This document shows positions 25,329 to 33,643 of a stretch of DNA of 64,000 nt, piece after piece; position 1 is the first letter of the stretch; every line of letters starts with the position of its first letter. This DNA comes from Paenibacillus harenae (lineage in GTDB: Bacteria; Bacillota; Bacilli; Paenibacillales; Paenibacillaceae), in contig NZ_JAUSST010000002.1 of the NCBI RefSeq assembly GCF_030812415.1, positions 558,001-622,000 of the forward strand, in the 5' to 3' direction. The translations under genes were made by a program, and so were the position numbers. The notes below the pieces were generated by a model. The model was not told the DNA's origin. It made no database searches and worked only from the letters and a program-made list of their open reading frames with translations.

Positions 25329-26660
25329 ATGAAAAAAATATTCGTGCTTGATACTAACGTGCTGCTTCATGATCCGCAAGCGATCTTCGCTTTCGACGAT
25401 AATGAAGTCATAATTCCCGCGGTTGTCCTAGAGGAAATTGATTCGAAGAAAAGGCTGGCCGACGAGCTTGGCCGCAACGCCCGGTCGATATCCCGCGTTC
25501 TCGATAAGATGCGGGAGAACGGTCACTTGCACGAAGGCATCACGCTTCCAAGCGGGGGCTTGCTGAAGGTGGAGCTGAATCACCGCAGCTTTATTCGCGT
25601 ACAGGAAATGTTCGGGGAGATGTCGAACGACAACCGAATATTGGCTGTAGCGCTTAATTATCATAATGAGCAAGACAATGAAACCGAGAAGCGGAGCATC
25701 GTTCTCGTCAGCAAAGACGTGCTCGTCCGTATTAAGGCGGATGTGCTGGGCTTGCAGGCTCAAGATTATTTGTCCGACAGAGTCGTCGTCTCTTCGGACT
25801 TCTATACAGGCTACATGACGCTTTATGTTCATCCTGCGGTCATTGACGAGTTTTACACCTACCGTTTTTTGACGATTAACAATATGCATCTGAATATTCG
25901 TTTGAACCCGAATGAATTCGTCATTTTACGGGACGAGATGGGCACATCCAAGTCCGCGCTGCTCAAAGTGAGCCAGGACGGCGTGAAGCTGGAGCCGCTG
26001 TATCTTAGCAACGATCCCGTATGGGGCATTACCGCGCGCAATGCGCAGCAGCGGATGGCGCTGGAGCTGCTCTTGAACGACGATATCCCGCTCGTCACGC
26101 TTACGGGCAAGGCAGGTACGGGCAAGACGCTGCTTGCGCTTGCGGCAGGACTGCTTAAGGTAGAGGATGAGCATAAATACAAAAAATTGCTGATCGCGCG
26201 CCCCGTCGTACCGATGGGCAAGGATATCGGGTATTTGCCGGGCGAGAAGGAAGAGAAGCTTCGGCCTTGGATGCAGCCGATCTACGACAATCTCGAATAT
26301 TTATTCGATACGAAGAAGTCCGGCGATATCGATAAAATATTGATGGGTCTCGGAAGCATTCAGGTCGAGGCGCTAACCTATATTCGCGGCAGATCGATAC
26401 CTGGACAGTTCATTATTATCGACGAAGCGCAAAACCTAACGAAGCATGAGGTGAAGACGATCGTCTCGCGCGTCGGCGAGGGCAGCAAAATTGTGCTGAT
26501 GGGCGATCCCGAGCAGATCGACCATCCTTATCTCGATTCGATCAGCAACGGCCTCACGCACATCGTGGAGCGCTTCAAGAACGAAGGCAGCAGCGGCCAT
26601 ATGACGCTCGAGAAGGGCGAACGTTCCAAGCTTGCGCAGCTTGCCGCAGATTTGTTGTAA
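25329..26660 (+). CDS. PhoH-family ATPase with N-terminal PIN domain
   Basis: This 443-residue protein joins a PIN nuclease-like domain (about 1-145, FVLDTNVLLHDP and conserved acidic positions) to a PhoH ATPase. The ATPase shows Walker A TGKAGTGKTLLALAAG (about 259-274), RPVVPMGKDIGYLPG and Walker B FIIIDEAQNL. It corresponds to Bacillus YlaK. PIN-PhoH proteins are RNA helicase/nuclease types, and the biological RNA target is unknown. GGGAGGG precedes the ATG. Confidence 0.9.
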   Translation: MKKIFVLDTNVLLHDPQAIFAFDDNEVIIPAVVLEEIDSKKRLADELGRNARSISRVLDKMRENGHLHEGITLPSGGLLKVELNHRSFIRVQEMFGEMSNDNRILAVALNYHNEQDNETEKRSIVLVSKDVLVRIKADVLGLQAQDYLSDRVVVSSDFYTGYMTLYVHPAVIDEFYTYRFLTINNMHLNIRLNPNEFVILRDEMGTSKSALLKVSQDGVKLEPLYLSNDPVWGITARNAQQRMALELLLNDDIPLVTLTGKAGTGKTLLALAAGLLKVEDEHKYKKLLIARPVVPMGKDIGYLPGEKEEKLRPWMQPIYDNLEYLFDTKKSGDIDKILMGLGSIQVEALTYIRGRSIPGQFIIIDEAQNLTKHEVKTIVSRVGEGSKIVLMGDPEQIDHPYLDSISNGLTHIVERFKNEGSSGHMTLEKGERSKLAQLAADLL

Positions 26661-27079
26661 GCGGCCGAAAGGTCTGTATTGGAGGATTGCAGTAGCTTTT
26701 TCCAAGCGGGAAGCCTCTCTAGGCCTATGTTGGATATTTGTTATGAACTTTCACTTGGATAGTTCCATGAAGCCGCACGCGAACGAGGTTCCTGCTAAAA
26801 TCCAACATAGCAGGAGATTTGGGCTTGTAAGGATGTTTTATCCTGCAGAAAGAGAGTGTCGATTCAATCGGACACTCTCTTTCCGCATTACGGAAAAGAC
26901 TTGAGCAGGTAAGATAGCTATGCTGGATTTTTGCTCCAACTTCGTTCGATAAGGCTAAAGTTAGAGCGCTATCATGGATTTCCTGCATTAACTTTGCTTA
27001 AAAAAAAGGGCTTTGGACAAAAAATGGGTTTATTGCTATCCTATGTATGCAGGTCAAATAGCTGGAGAGGAAGAAAGCT
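26661..27079. other. Intergenic region with degenerate repeats (419 bases)
   Basis: No convincing gene is present. Copies of an 11-base motif begin at 26725 (CTATGTTGGAT), 26918 (CTATGCTGGAT) and 26969 (CTATCATGGAT), and an exact reverse complement of the first lies at 26800-26810. The last two forward copies are 51 bases apart and share weaker similarity beyond the motif. A strong hairpin lies at 26848-26883. This looks like a decayed repeat array. Confidence 0.6.
26848..26883. repeat. Thirteen-base-pair hairpin
   Basis: GAAAGAGAGTGTC (26848-26860) and GACACTCTCTTTC (26871-26883) are perfectly complementary with a ten-base loop. The arms begin A-rich and end T-rich, so it may terminate transcription of the PhoH-like gene about 190 bases after its stop. 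Confidence 0.6.
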
Positions 27080-28375
27080 GTGTCCCTGAGAAGATGGATG
27101 CCCCTTGCGATCGGCGGGATCCTCATCATTGCGTTGCTTGGCATTCCGTTATCCCCCGGCACCGGTCAGACGAGCACGGGCAAACCGGATGGCCGTTCGG
27201 TCGATCAGCCTCCGGACGGAGAGCAGTCGGTTGATCCTTCTATTGAATTAATTGTAAACGTTTCCTTAACGGCTGAGCAATTCACGCGGCTAGGTCAGTT
27301 GAATCGCGCCTTTATGATGAAATACCCACATATTCAAGTGAAATTGATGAATCAAGCGTATGGGAACGAGGCTTATTCGTTATGGTTAGAGCAGAGCAGG
27401 CAAGGTACGGCAGCTGATATCATGCTGCTTCCCAGCGCCTGGATAAGACCGTTTGCGATGCAAGGGTATCTTAAGCCGGTAGACAGCCTATTGACTGGCG
27501 ACGCGCTATCCGACCAAATGCCGGGCTTGATTGAACCTCTTAAGTGGAACGGCTATGTCTGGGGCATGCCGAAGGACTACAATCCATATCTGGTCTTCTG
27601 GAACTCCCAATTGCTCGCGGAAGCTGGCATGTCTGCACCGCCTGACAATTGGCGGAGCTTCGAGGAAACGGCGCTTAAGCTCATGGAGCGTAAGCCGGAG
27701 GCAAAGCTCGTCAATCTTGCGCAGGGCGATCTCCTGCAGCTGCTCGTCTGGCTGCGTACGTTCGATCCGCCGGGAAGCCCGAATGGCGATTCATTGCTCA
27801 AACCGGGGGCGGCTGTCATCGAGCAATTGAATTGGCTTCAACTAGCGCAGCCGCAACTAAGCAAGGTAGGGGCGCAAGGAGGAGGCTATTTATTAAGCGA
27901 TGCAATTAGTCGAAACGAGCTGCTTGCCGCCGTTATGCCATGGTCCGAATATTTGGAATTAACGGTGTCCGTAAAGAACCGTCTGGAGATCAATCGCGAA
28001 GCGATCGTCAGTCCTTGGCTGAATGGCCGAAGCTTCGCCGTATCCGCACGCTCGGAGGCGGAGGACGAAGCGTTGTTATGGATTCAGGAAATGACGGATT
28101 CGTTGGCTCAGCAGCAGTTTTACGACGAGTCGGGCGTATTGCCGTCCAGAGCGTCGCTTTATGGTCTCGGCAATGCCTATCAGTCCGATCAATCGATCGT
28201 TCCGCCATCATGGTGGGTAACGATTATGAACGATATGACTTATGTCGAAAGCGCAGCATCGATCGATACGAACTGGCCAATTAGATGGAGGGAGTGGCAG
28301 TCGCAATGGGAGGTCCACATCGACGGAGCTCCTCAATTTTTCGCATTCGGCGATTATATAGCCAAAAGCAAATAA
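27080..28375 (+). CDS. Extracellular solute-binding protein (ABC family 1)
   Basis: This 431-residue protein has an N-terminal hydrophobic segment (about 8-25) and a family-1 solute-binding fold: QLNRAFMMKYPHIQVKLMNQ, DIMLLPSAWIRPFAMQGYLK, VWGMPKDYNPYLVFWN. Such proteins usually deliver sugars to an ABC importer. No lipobox cysteine is visible, so it may be anchored by an uncleaved signal. No permease or ATPase gene is adjacent, so it is an orphan here. Start is GTG with GGAGAGGAAG upstream. Confidence 0.8.
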   Translation: MSLRRWMPLAIGGILIIALLGIPLSPGTGQTSTGKPDGRSVDQPPDGEQSVDPSIELIVNVSLTAEQFTRLGQLNRAFMMKYPHIQVKLMNQAYGNEAYSLWLEQSRQGTAADIMLLPSAWIRPFAMQGYLKPVDSLLTGDALSDQMPGLIEPLKWNGYVWGMPKDYNPYLVFWNSQLLAEAGMSAPPDNWRSFEETALKLMERKPEAKLVNLAQGDLLQLLVWLRTFDPPGSPNGDSLLKPGAAVIEQLNWLQLAQPQLSKVGAQGGGYLLSDAISRNELLAAVMPWSEYLELTVSVKNRLEINREAIVSPWLNGRSFAVSARSEAEDEALLWIQEMTDSLAQQQFYDESGVLPSRASLYGLGNAYQSDQSIVPPSWWVTIMNDMTYVESAASIDTNWPIRWREWQSQWEVHIDGAPQFFAFGDYIAKSK

Positions 28376-28420
28376 ACAGCGGCTGTCCCGAGTAAACTCG
28401 CGAATTAGCCGCCGTTTATT
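28375..28420 (+). terminator. Terminator after the solute-binding protein gene
   Basis: AACAGCGGC (from 28375) pairs with GCCGCCGTT (28408-28416) except for one mismatch, followed by TATTTT. It lies between convergent genes. Confidence 0.6.
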
Positions 28421-28445
28421 TTGCACACTTGTAGTTATTTGATAA

Positions 28446-29552
28446 TCAGAGACTGAGGCTCAGCTTGACGATGAGCTCTCCGTCCTTGATTTCAACGGAT
28501 TTCGCTTCGAGGAAAGATATGATAAGTCCGGGGTAGAAACCGAGATCGAATTCCTCCTCAAGAGAGTTTCTGGTCGTATCCGGCAGCTTAAATCCGTTAA
28601 AGAGCAACTCCTCCACATGAAATATAATGCCGTTCGCAGGCTCAACCTGTACCGTATAGCTGCCGGTTATGCTGATCTCCAGATTGTCGCTCTTCCCAGT
28701 GGCCGTGACTTTGCCATCTTCGAAAGTAAAGGCGAATCGTTCGAACATTTCGTTCTGCTCGCGCAGAAAGGCGTTTAGGTCGTCTTGCGGCACGCGGAGC
28801 GTATAGTTGAAACCTTCAATTTCCAAAAAAGTCTTGTTGTCCTGTATCCATGACGGCAGCTTCTGCATCGCCTTCGATAGTTCGCTGAAATATTGCTTTA
28901 CTTCCTTAAGCCCCTCCGTCTCCCAGAACGAAGTCAGCTCTCCGATCATCAAACGAAGCCGTTCGGCGTCCGAGCGCCCTTCAAGCTGTTCATCCAGCTG
29001 CTGCTCCAGAGCGAGCACTCTGCTGCGCTGCGTTTGCAGCCGCTCCTCGAGGCTGCCAAGCGCAATTTGCCGTTCTTTGAGCTGTTCATAACCTTCCTTC
29101 ATCTTCTCGTATTGCTGCGCGTAGCCGTTCAGGGTATGCTTGTCATGTGTAATCAGGATGTCGGCGTAATCGATAATTTGGAACAGATCGGATAGCGAAT
29201 TGGCCGAAAGCAAAGCCGTGAACAGAAAATCCCGTTCTCCCATATAGTAAGCGCGCAGAACGCTTCCTGCCTGCTCGCGCTTACTCTCGATCTTCTCTTG
29301 CTGCTCCGCCAACTGCTGCTCTTTATCGGCCATCGACAGCAGCAATGCCTGCTTCTCTTCTTGAATGCGGCCGATCTCTTTGTCAATCTCGACAACGGAC
29401 AAGCTTGTCTCGAGAACGGAATGGATGTCGTCACTCACTTCAGGCTGAGGCTCGGCCGAAACGGGGAGTCGGATTAACAGCAGCGCCATGATCAGCGCGG
29501 TTATGCCTGTCACGGCGATACGTCTTCGAATGGTGGGTTGTCTCACCGGCAT
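28446..29552 (-). CDS. Secreted coiled-coil protein (CwlO/PcsB N-domain-like)
   Basis: This 368-residue protein has a signal peptide (about 10-33) and a long coiled coil (about 45-210). The coiled coil carries the motif RAYYMGERDFLFTALLSANS followed by SDLFQIIDY, typical of the CwlO/PcsB amidase N-terminal domain that contacts FtsEX. There is no NlpC/P60 or LysM domain. Instead a beta-rich C-terminal domain of unknown type (about 245-368) follows. It may be a non-catalytic regulator of wall hydrolysis, which is inference. It converges on the solute-binding gene and diverges from the methyltransferase gene. Confidence 0.7.
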   Translation of the reverse strand: MPVRQPTIRRRIAVTGITALIMALLLIRLPVSAEPQPEVSDDIHSVLETSLSVVEIDKEIGRIQEEKQALLLSMADKEQQLAEQQEKIESKREQAGSVLRAYYMGERDFLFTALLSANSLSDLFQIIDYADILITHDKHTLNGYAQQYEKMKEGYEQLKERQIALGSLEERLQTQRSRVLALEQQLDEQLEGRSDAERLRLMIGELTSFWETEGLKEVKQYFSELSKAMQKLPSWIQDNKTFLEIEGFNYTLRVPQDDLNAFLREQNEMFERFAFTFEDGKVTATGKSDNLEISITGSYTVQVEPANGIIFHVEELLFNGFKLPDTTRNSLEEEFDLGFYPGLIISFLEAKSVEIKDGELIVKLSLSL

Positions 29553-29627
29553 CCTCCTTCCTCAGCATTCATTTTATGCGGCAATCAAATCTATTATATC
29601 TCACATCTGGAAAAGGATGAACATGCG

Positions 29628-30782
29628 ATGGGCGATAACGAACTGAAGCGTCGGTTGGAGCAGCGAATTAACGATTCCGTATTATCGGGTTGGAATGCGG
29701 ACGAATTCGGTAAACGCCATACGATGCCATGCATTAGTTTTCGTGATTATATGGAGCTCTGCCTTTATGATGAACCGGATGGCTACTACCGGGGCGGAAA
29801 CGTACGCATCGGCAAAAAAGGGGACTTCTATACAAGCTCAGCCATTGGCGCCGTTATGGCAGGATCGCTAGCCTCATACATTGTGAATTATAGACTCGAG
29901 CACGGGGGACCATTTCGGCTTATGGAATGGGGAGCGGGGACGGGACGATTATCCGCCCAGATCGCGCAGGCGTGCCTGTCGTCGGATCCGGAATGGATGC
30001 AGAAGGTAAGCTTGATTCTCGTGGACGATAATCCCGTGCATCGGGAAACGGCTGTAGAAGAGCTGGAGTCAGCGGGAATTGGCGGTATGCAAACAGCTAT
30101 TCTTCCGTCTGCCGAAGCTTGGGCTATGGATTGGAACGGCCCTACTGTCGTCATTGCGAACGAGCTGTTGGATGCGCTTCCCGTTCATCGCGTGCAACGG
30201 GTTCAAGGTGAGCTGCATGAGCTAGGTGTCGCCAGAGACGGGGCGAACGGCGGTTTTCAATATGTTTGGATGCGGATTACCGACGAGCGGATAGAGCATA
30301 CGCTTGAACGGAGCGGCATAATTCTTCGCAAGGGGCAAATAACGGAAGTGAATTTGGCCGCGGAGGATTGGCTGAGGATGCTTGGCAGCAAGCTGGGGCG
30401 CGGGAGGCTTATCTTGATTGATTATGGACATGAGGCTCAGGAATACGCGGCTGAGCATCGGATGTTTGGCACGCTGCTATGCTACTGGAAGCATCAAGCA
30501 AGCGATAATCCGCTCGTTCGTCCAGGGGAGCAGGATATAACGGCTCATGTCAATTTTACGCAAATACGTCAAGCTGCGGAGCGGCTCGGTTGGAAAACGG
30601 TGTATAATGCCAGCCAGAAGCAGTTTCTGCTCGATAACGGCATTATGGACATGCTGCGGCAGCATGACGGCCAAGATCCGTTCGGCGCCGAGGCCCGAAT
30701 GAACAGAGCGGTGAGGCAACTGCTTCTAAGCGATCAAATGAGCGAAACGTTTAAAGTGATGGTCCTGGAGAAAAGCGAATGA
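29628..30782 (+). CDS. SAM-dependent methyltransferase, MidA/NDUFAF7 family
   Basis: This 384-residue protein matches the MidA-like methyltransferase family. It has FRDYMELCLYDEPDGYY, GDFYTSSAIGAVMA, the SAM-binding MEWGAGTGRLS, ANELLDALPVHRV, and a late TAHVNFTQIRQAAERLGW. The eukaryotic relative methylates an arginine of complex I; the bacterial substrate is not established. The ATG at 29628 is chosen because AAAAGGATG precedes it; an upstream extension of about 30 codons overlaps the divergent gene. Confidence 0.85.
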   Translation: MGDNELKRRLEQRINDSVLSGWNADEFGKRHTMPCISFRDYMELCLYDEPDGYYRGGNVRIGKKGDFYTSSAIGAVMAGSLASYIVNYRLEHGGPFRLMEWGAGTGRLSAQIAQACLSSDPEWMQKVSLILVDDNPVHRETAVEELESAGIGGMQTAILPSAEAWAMDWNGPTVVIANELLDALPVHRVQRVQGELHELGVARDGANGGFQYVWMRITDERIEHTLERSGIILRKGQITEVNLAAEDWLRMLGSKLGRGRLILIDYGHEAQEYAAEHRMFGTLLCYWKHQASDNPLVRPGEQDITAHVNFTQIRQAAERLGWKTVYNASQKQFLLDNGIMDMLRQHDGQDPFGAEARMNRAVRQLLLSDQMSETFKVMVLEKSE

Positions 30783-30783
30783 A

Positions 30784-30820
30784 AAAACGACGCCTGTCCG
30801 AGTGGATGGCGTCGTTCTTC
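30784..30820. terminator. Bidirectional terminator
   Basis: AACGACGCC (30786-30794) pairs perfectly with GGCGTCGTT (30808-30816), with A-run before and T-rich sequence after. It separates the convergent methyltransferase and DUF2626 genes. Confidence 0.75.
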
Positions 30821-30841
30821 GTTCTCTTCTCTGTCGATTGT

Positions 30842-31078
30842 TTAGAAAGGAAGATCCATCATAAATACGGACCAATACGTGAATCCTACGAAAGCAATGA
30901 CCATATAACCCCAGAACATCGCTATGTAAGTTCTCTCGGAGAAATTCAAGTATCCCAAAAAGACAAAAGCGACGGCCTGAGCGAAAAACAGTAACGCAAA
31001 CTCCGTCATGTGGCCTGCGAAAGCCATTAGTCCGATTACCAAGGTCCAAAAACCAAGTACCCGATACATGCGCGCCAT
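30842..31078 (-). CDS. yqgY: DUF2626-family membrane protein (YqgY-like)
   Basis: A 78-residue protein with three membrane helices (VLGFWTLVIGLMAFAGHM, FALLFFAQAVAFVFLGYLNF, YIAMFWGYMVIAFVGFTYW). Size and pattern fit the Bacillales DUF2626/YqgY family, of unknown function. A GGGGGATG-type ribosome site precedes the ATG on the minus strand. Confidence 0.75.
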   Translation of the reverse strand: MARMYRVLGFWTLVIGLMAFAGHMTEFALLFFAQAVAFVFLGYLNFSERTYIAMFWGYMVIAFVGFTYWSVFMMDLPF

Positions 31079-31230
31079 GATAACATCCCCCTTCCGCTAA
31101 GACCCGATTTTCTAGAATCATTATAACGTTTGCCCCTAGGAGTGTAAACCTTCATCCGTGACGAAATCGCAAACTTTTTGTCCGAAGCCTTCCGTCTGTC
31201 TATAGTTTGTTCCAATATGCGCACTTACAT

Positions 31231-31260
31231 GTATGATTGTTTGAAAAAATGGTTATACAA
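31231..31260 (+). promoter_or_regulatory. Candidate forespore (SigF/SigG-type) promoter of rsfA
   Basis: GTATG (31231-31235), 15 bases, then GGTTATACAA (31251-31260) resembles the SigF pattern GYWTA-N16-GGNNANAMTW with two mismatches. A SigA-like TTGAAA-16-TAGTAT (31241-31268) overlaps it. In Bacillus, rsfA is a SigF target, which favours the first reading. Confidence 0.4.
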
Positions 31261-31341
31261 ATTAGTATCCAATAGATTCTATGAACTCTACCAAGGGCAT
31301 AGAGATAAGTAAGCGCCTTTACGTTAGGAGGTTTTGGTTGC

Positions 31342-31998
31342 ATGACAGCAGTCAGACAAGATGCGTGGAGTCCGGACGACGATTTAATTCTCGCCGAGGT
31401 TACACTACGCCATATTAGAGAGGGAAGTACACAGCTCGCGGCTTTTGAGGAAGTGGGCGAAAGGATCGGGCGCACATCCGCGGCATGCGGATTCCGCTGG
31501 AATAGCTGTGTTCGCAAGCGTTATGAGGAAGCGATCCAAATTGCGAAACAGCAGCGCCAGAAGCGCAATTACTTGAAGAAACAAACGATAGTGGCAACGC
31601 CGCATGTATCGTCGCTAGCGGTATACGAGACGGAGGAGCGCAGTCTAGGCCTTGGGCGCGATGCCGTTTCTATGGAAGAAGGTTTGTCGGTAGACGCCGT
31701 TATTCGCTTTTTGCGCGGATGGAAGACGACCTATCAAGATTTGTCGCGTCAAATCAAGCTGTTCGAGAAAGAGCTGAAAGACAAGGACGAGGAGCTATAC
31801 CGGCTTCGGGACGAGAATGAGAGATTGTCTCGCGAGGTTAACAACGTCCAAACGGATTACCGTGCCGTCAATGACGATTACAAAACATTGATTCAGATCA
31901 TGGACCGTGCTCGCCGCTTAACCGTGCTGACGAGTGAAGAAGAAGCAAAGCCGCGTTTCAAGATGGACGCAAACGGAAATTTGGAACGTATCGAATAA
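31342..31998 (+). CDS. rsfA: RsfA-family prespore transcription factor
   Basis: This 218-residue protein starts with a Myb/SANT-like DNA-binding domain (about 5-60, AWSPDDDLILAEVTLRHIRE and GRTSAACGFRWNSCVRKRY), followed by a linker and a C-terminal coiled coil (about 130-190). That is the RsfA/YlbO layout. Bacillus RsfA tunes SigF-dependent expression in the forespore. TTAGGAGG precedes the ATG. Confidence 0.88.
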   Translation: MTAVRQDAWSPDDDLILAEVTLRHIREGSTQLAAFEEVGERIGRTSAACGFRWNSCVRKRYEEAIQIAKQQRQKRNYLKKQTIVATPHVSSLAVYETEERSLGLGRDAVSMEEGLSVDAVIRFLRGWKTTYQDLSRQIKLFEKELKDKDEELYRLRDENERLSREVNNVQTDYRAVNDDYKTLIQIMDRARRLTVLTSEEEAKPRFKMDANGNLERIE

Positions 31999-32018
31999 GT
32001 TATAAAATGGACATGGGA

Positions 32019-32055
32019 AAGAGGCTTGCCGCGCGAATACAGCGGTAAGCCTCTT
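32019..32055 (+). terminator. Hairpin terminator after rsfA
   Basis: AAGAGGCTT-CCGC pairs with GCGG-AAGCCTCTT around a short loop. The T-run is weak (CTCTTGCCCG), so termination efficiency is uncertain. Confidence 0.5.
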
Positions 32056-32126
32056 GCCCGTTATAGGGAACGTTTGATACCATGTATCGAAGCGGGTTAG
32101 GGTAATATTGCCATTTCGAAAGGGGC

Positions 32127-33155
32127 ATGGACGTGCAAATACATGTCGTTGGAGCCGGCTCGATCGGGTTATTAATAAGCGCGAAGCTCGCAGCGGCGGG
32201 CGCACGCGTTACGATATGGACGAGAACGATGGAACAGGCCGAACTTATTGCAAAGCAAGGATTGCTTCTTCACCGGCTGGACGGCAAAGAGCAAGCCGTA
32301 CGCTTGCGGAGCGACTGGATCGAGCATGCAAATGCGAATCCTACCATCGAACACGCTTCTAAGTGGATTATTATAACGGTGAAGCAGACACACCTGGATG
32401 ATCCTCTTCTGTCCAGGATTGCCGCACTTGCCGGCCCGGCCCGGGAAGGACAAGCCTTCACTGCCGTACTGGCGCTTCAGAACGGAATCGGCCATATGCG
32501 GAAGATAGGCGATGCGATGGCGGGAATGCCACTGTATGCCGCTGTGACATCCGATGGCGCTAGACGATTGGACATGCGTACCGTCAGCCATACGGGAGCA
32601 GGAGAGCTATGGTTCGGATCAATGGACGAGAAGGGGAGCAACGGGGATAATAGGAGCGGAAATGAGCAAAAAATGTTGCTGAAGACGCTTCAATCGGCAG
32701 GATTTGCCGCTTTTCTGTCGAATGATTCCGAGGAGATGATGGATCGGATCTATAACAAATTACTTGTGAACGCCGTCATTAATCCGCTTACTTCCATCTT
32801 CGACGTTAACAATGGCGACTTGCCGAACCACCCGCGGCGCGAGGCGTTAATGCGAGCTCTTTATGCGGAGTCGGAGATGATACTTGTGAAGGCGGGCATG
32901 ACGCCGCCGCGAGAAGGCTGGCAGAGCGTGCTCGATGTGTGCGGCCGTACTAGCGGAAATATATCGTCGATGCTGAGCGATGTGAGAGCGGGTCGATCGA
33001 CCGAGATAGAAGCCATTAACGGCGGCATCGCGGATCTTGCGGAACGACACGGAATAAATGCGCCGCTGAACCTGGCCGTCATTGCGTTGATTGAAGCGAT
33101 GCAGGGAAGGATGAATCCGAAAGGGGTAAGCTTGGATGGACGCGATATGGAATAG
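32127..33155 (+). CDS. panE: 2-dehydropantoate 2-reductase (ketopantoate reductase)
   Basis: This 342-residue ApbA/PanE-type enzyme has an N-terminal NADPH-binding Rossmann motif, GAGSIGLLISAKLAAAG, LQNGIGH in the middle, and the C-terminal domain with NKLLVNAVINPLT and the conserved Glu region STEIEAINGG. It reduces ketopantoate to pantoate for coenzyme A synthesis. The ATG at 32127 follows AAAGGGGC; a GTG six bases later is an alternative. It overlaps the next gene by 20 bases. Confidence 0.88.
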   Translation: MDVQIHVVGAGSIGLLISAKLAAAGARVTIWTRTMEQAELIAKQGLLLHRLDGKEQAVRLRSDWIEHANANPTIEHASKWIIITVKQTHLDDPLLSRIAALAGPAREGQAFTAVLALQNGIGHMRKIGDAMAGMPLYAAVTSDGARRLDMRTVSHTGAGELWFGSMDEKGSNGDNRSGNEQKMLLKTLQSAGFAAFLSNDSEEMMDRIYNKLLVNAVINPLTSIFDVNNGDLPNHPRREALMRALYAESEMILVKAGMTPPREGWQSVLDVCGRTSGNISSMLSDVRAGRSTEIEAINGGIADLAERHGINAPLNLAVIALIEAMQGRMNPKGVSLDGRDME

Positions 33156-33531
33156 CATTGTACATATATACGGTTATTTGGCGTTAATCCCAGTCATTCC
33201 TTTCATCATCGTTTTCTTTGCTTACAAGGTCTATGCGAAGGATACGAAGAAGGCGGTACGTCTCGCGATGGACGTAACGACCGTTTTTCTAATCGGCATT
33301 GTCGCTGTATTATTCGATAAACAGTTCGGCAGCCGGTTCGGACTATATGGCATTTTGCTTGTGATGGTTCTTGGAGCGGGGCTGCTTGGAAATGCGCAAT
33401 TCCGCAAGAGGGGAATCGTCGACGCGAAAAAAATTTTTCGCACCGTTTGGCGGCTTAGCTTCTTCTCGATGGCCGTGCTGTACGTTCTGCTCATGTTCAT
33501 CGGGCTGGGCGAAACATTCTTCAAAATATAA
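33136..33531 (+). CDS. DUF3397-family membrane protein
   Basis: A 131-residue protein with four membrane helices. The first half is hydrophobic (YLALIPVIPFIIVFFAYKVY) and a basic loop, RKRGIVDAKKIFRTVWR, lies before the last helix. Gene order (panE, this gene, bshC) and size fit the Firmicute DUF3397 family, of unknown function. It starts inside panE with AAGGGG upstream. Confidence 0.75.
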   Translation: MDAIWNSIVHIYGYLALIPVIPFIIVFFAYKVYAKDTKKAVRLAMDVTTVFLIGIVAVLFDKQFGSRFGLYGILLVMVLGAGLLGNAQFRKRGIVDAKKIFRTVWRLSFFSMAVLYVLLMFIGLGETFFKI

Positions 33532-33548
33532 ACGCTAAAACGTTTCGC

Positions 33549-33571
33549 AAACGCGCGGGGCGTTTTTGTTT
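33549..33571 (+). terminator. Intrinsic terminator before bshC
   Basis: AAACGC (33549-33554) pairs with GCGTTT (33560-33565) across a five-base loop, followed by a T-rich run. Confidence 0.65.
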
Positions 33572-33643
33572 TGACGGGCGGCTTATCCTTTGTGTACAAT
33601 TGGAGCACGGACGACATGCAATTAGGAGGCTTATGACTGCGCT

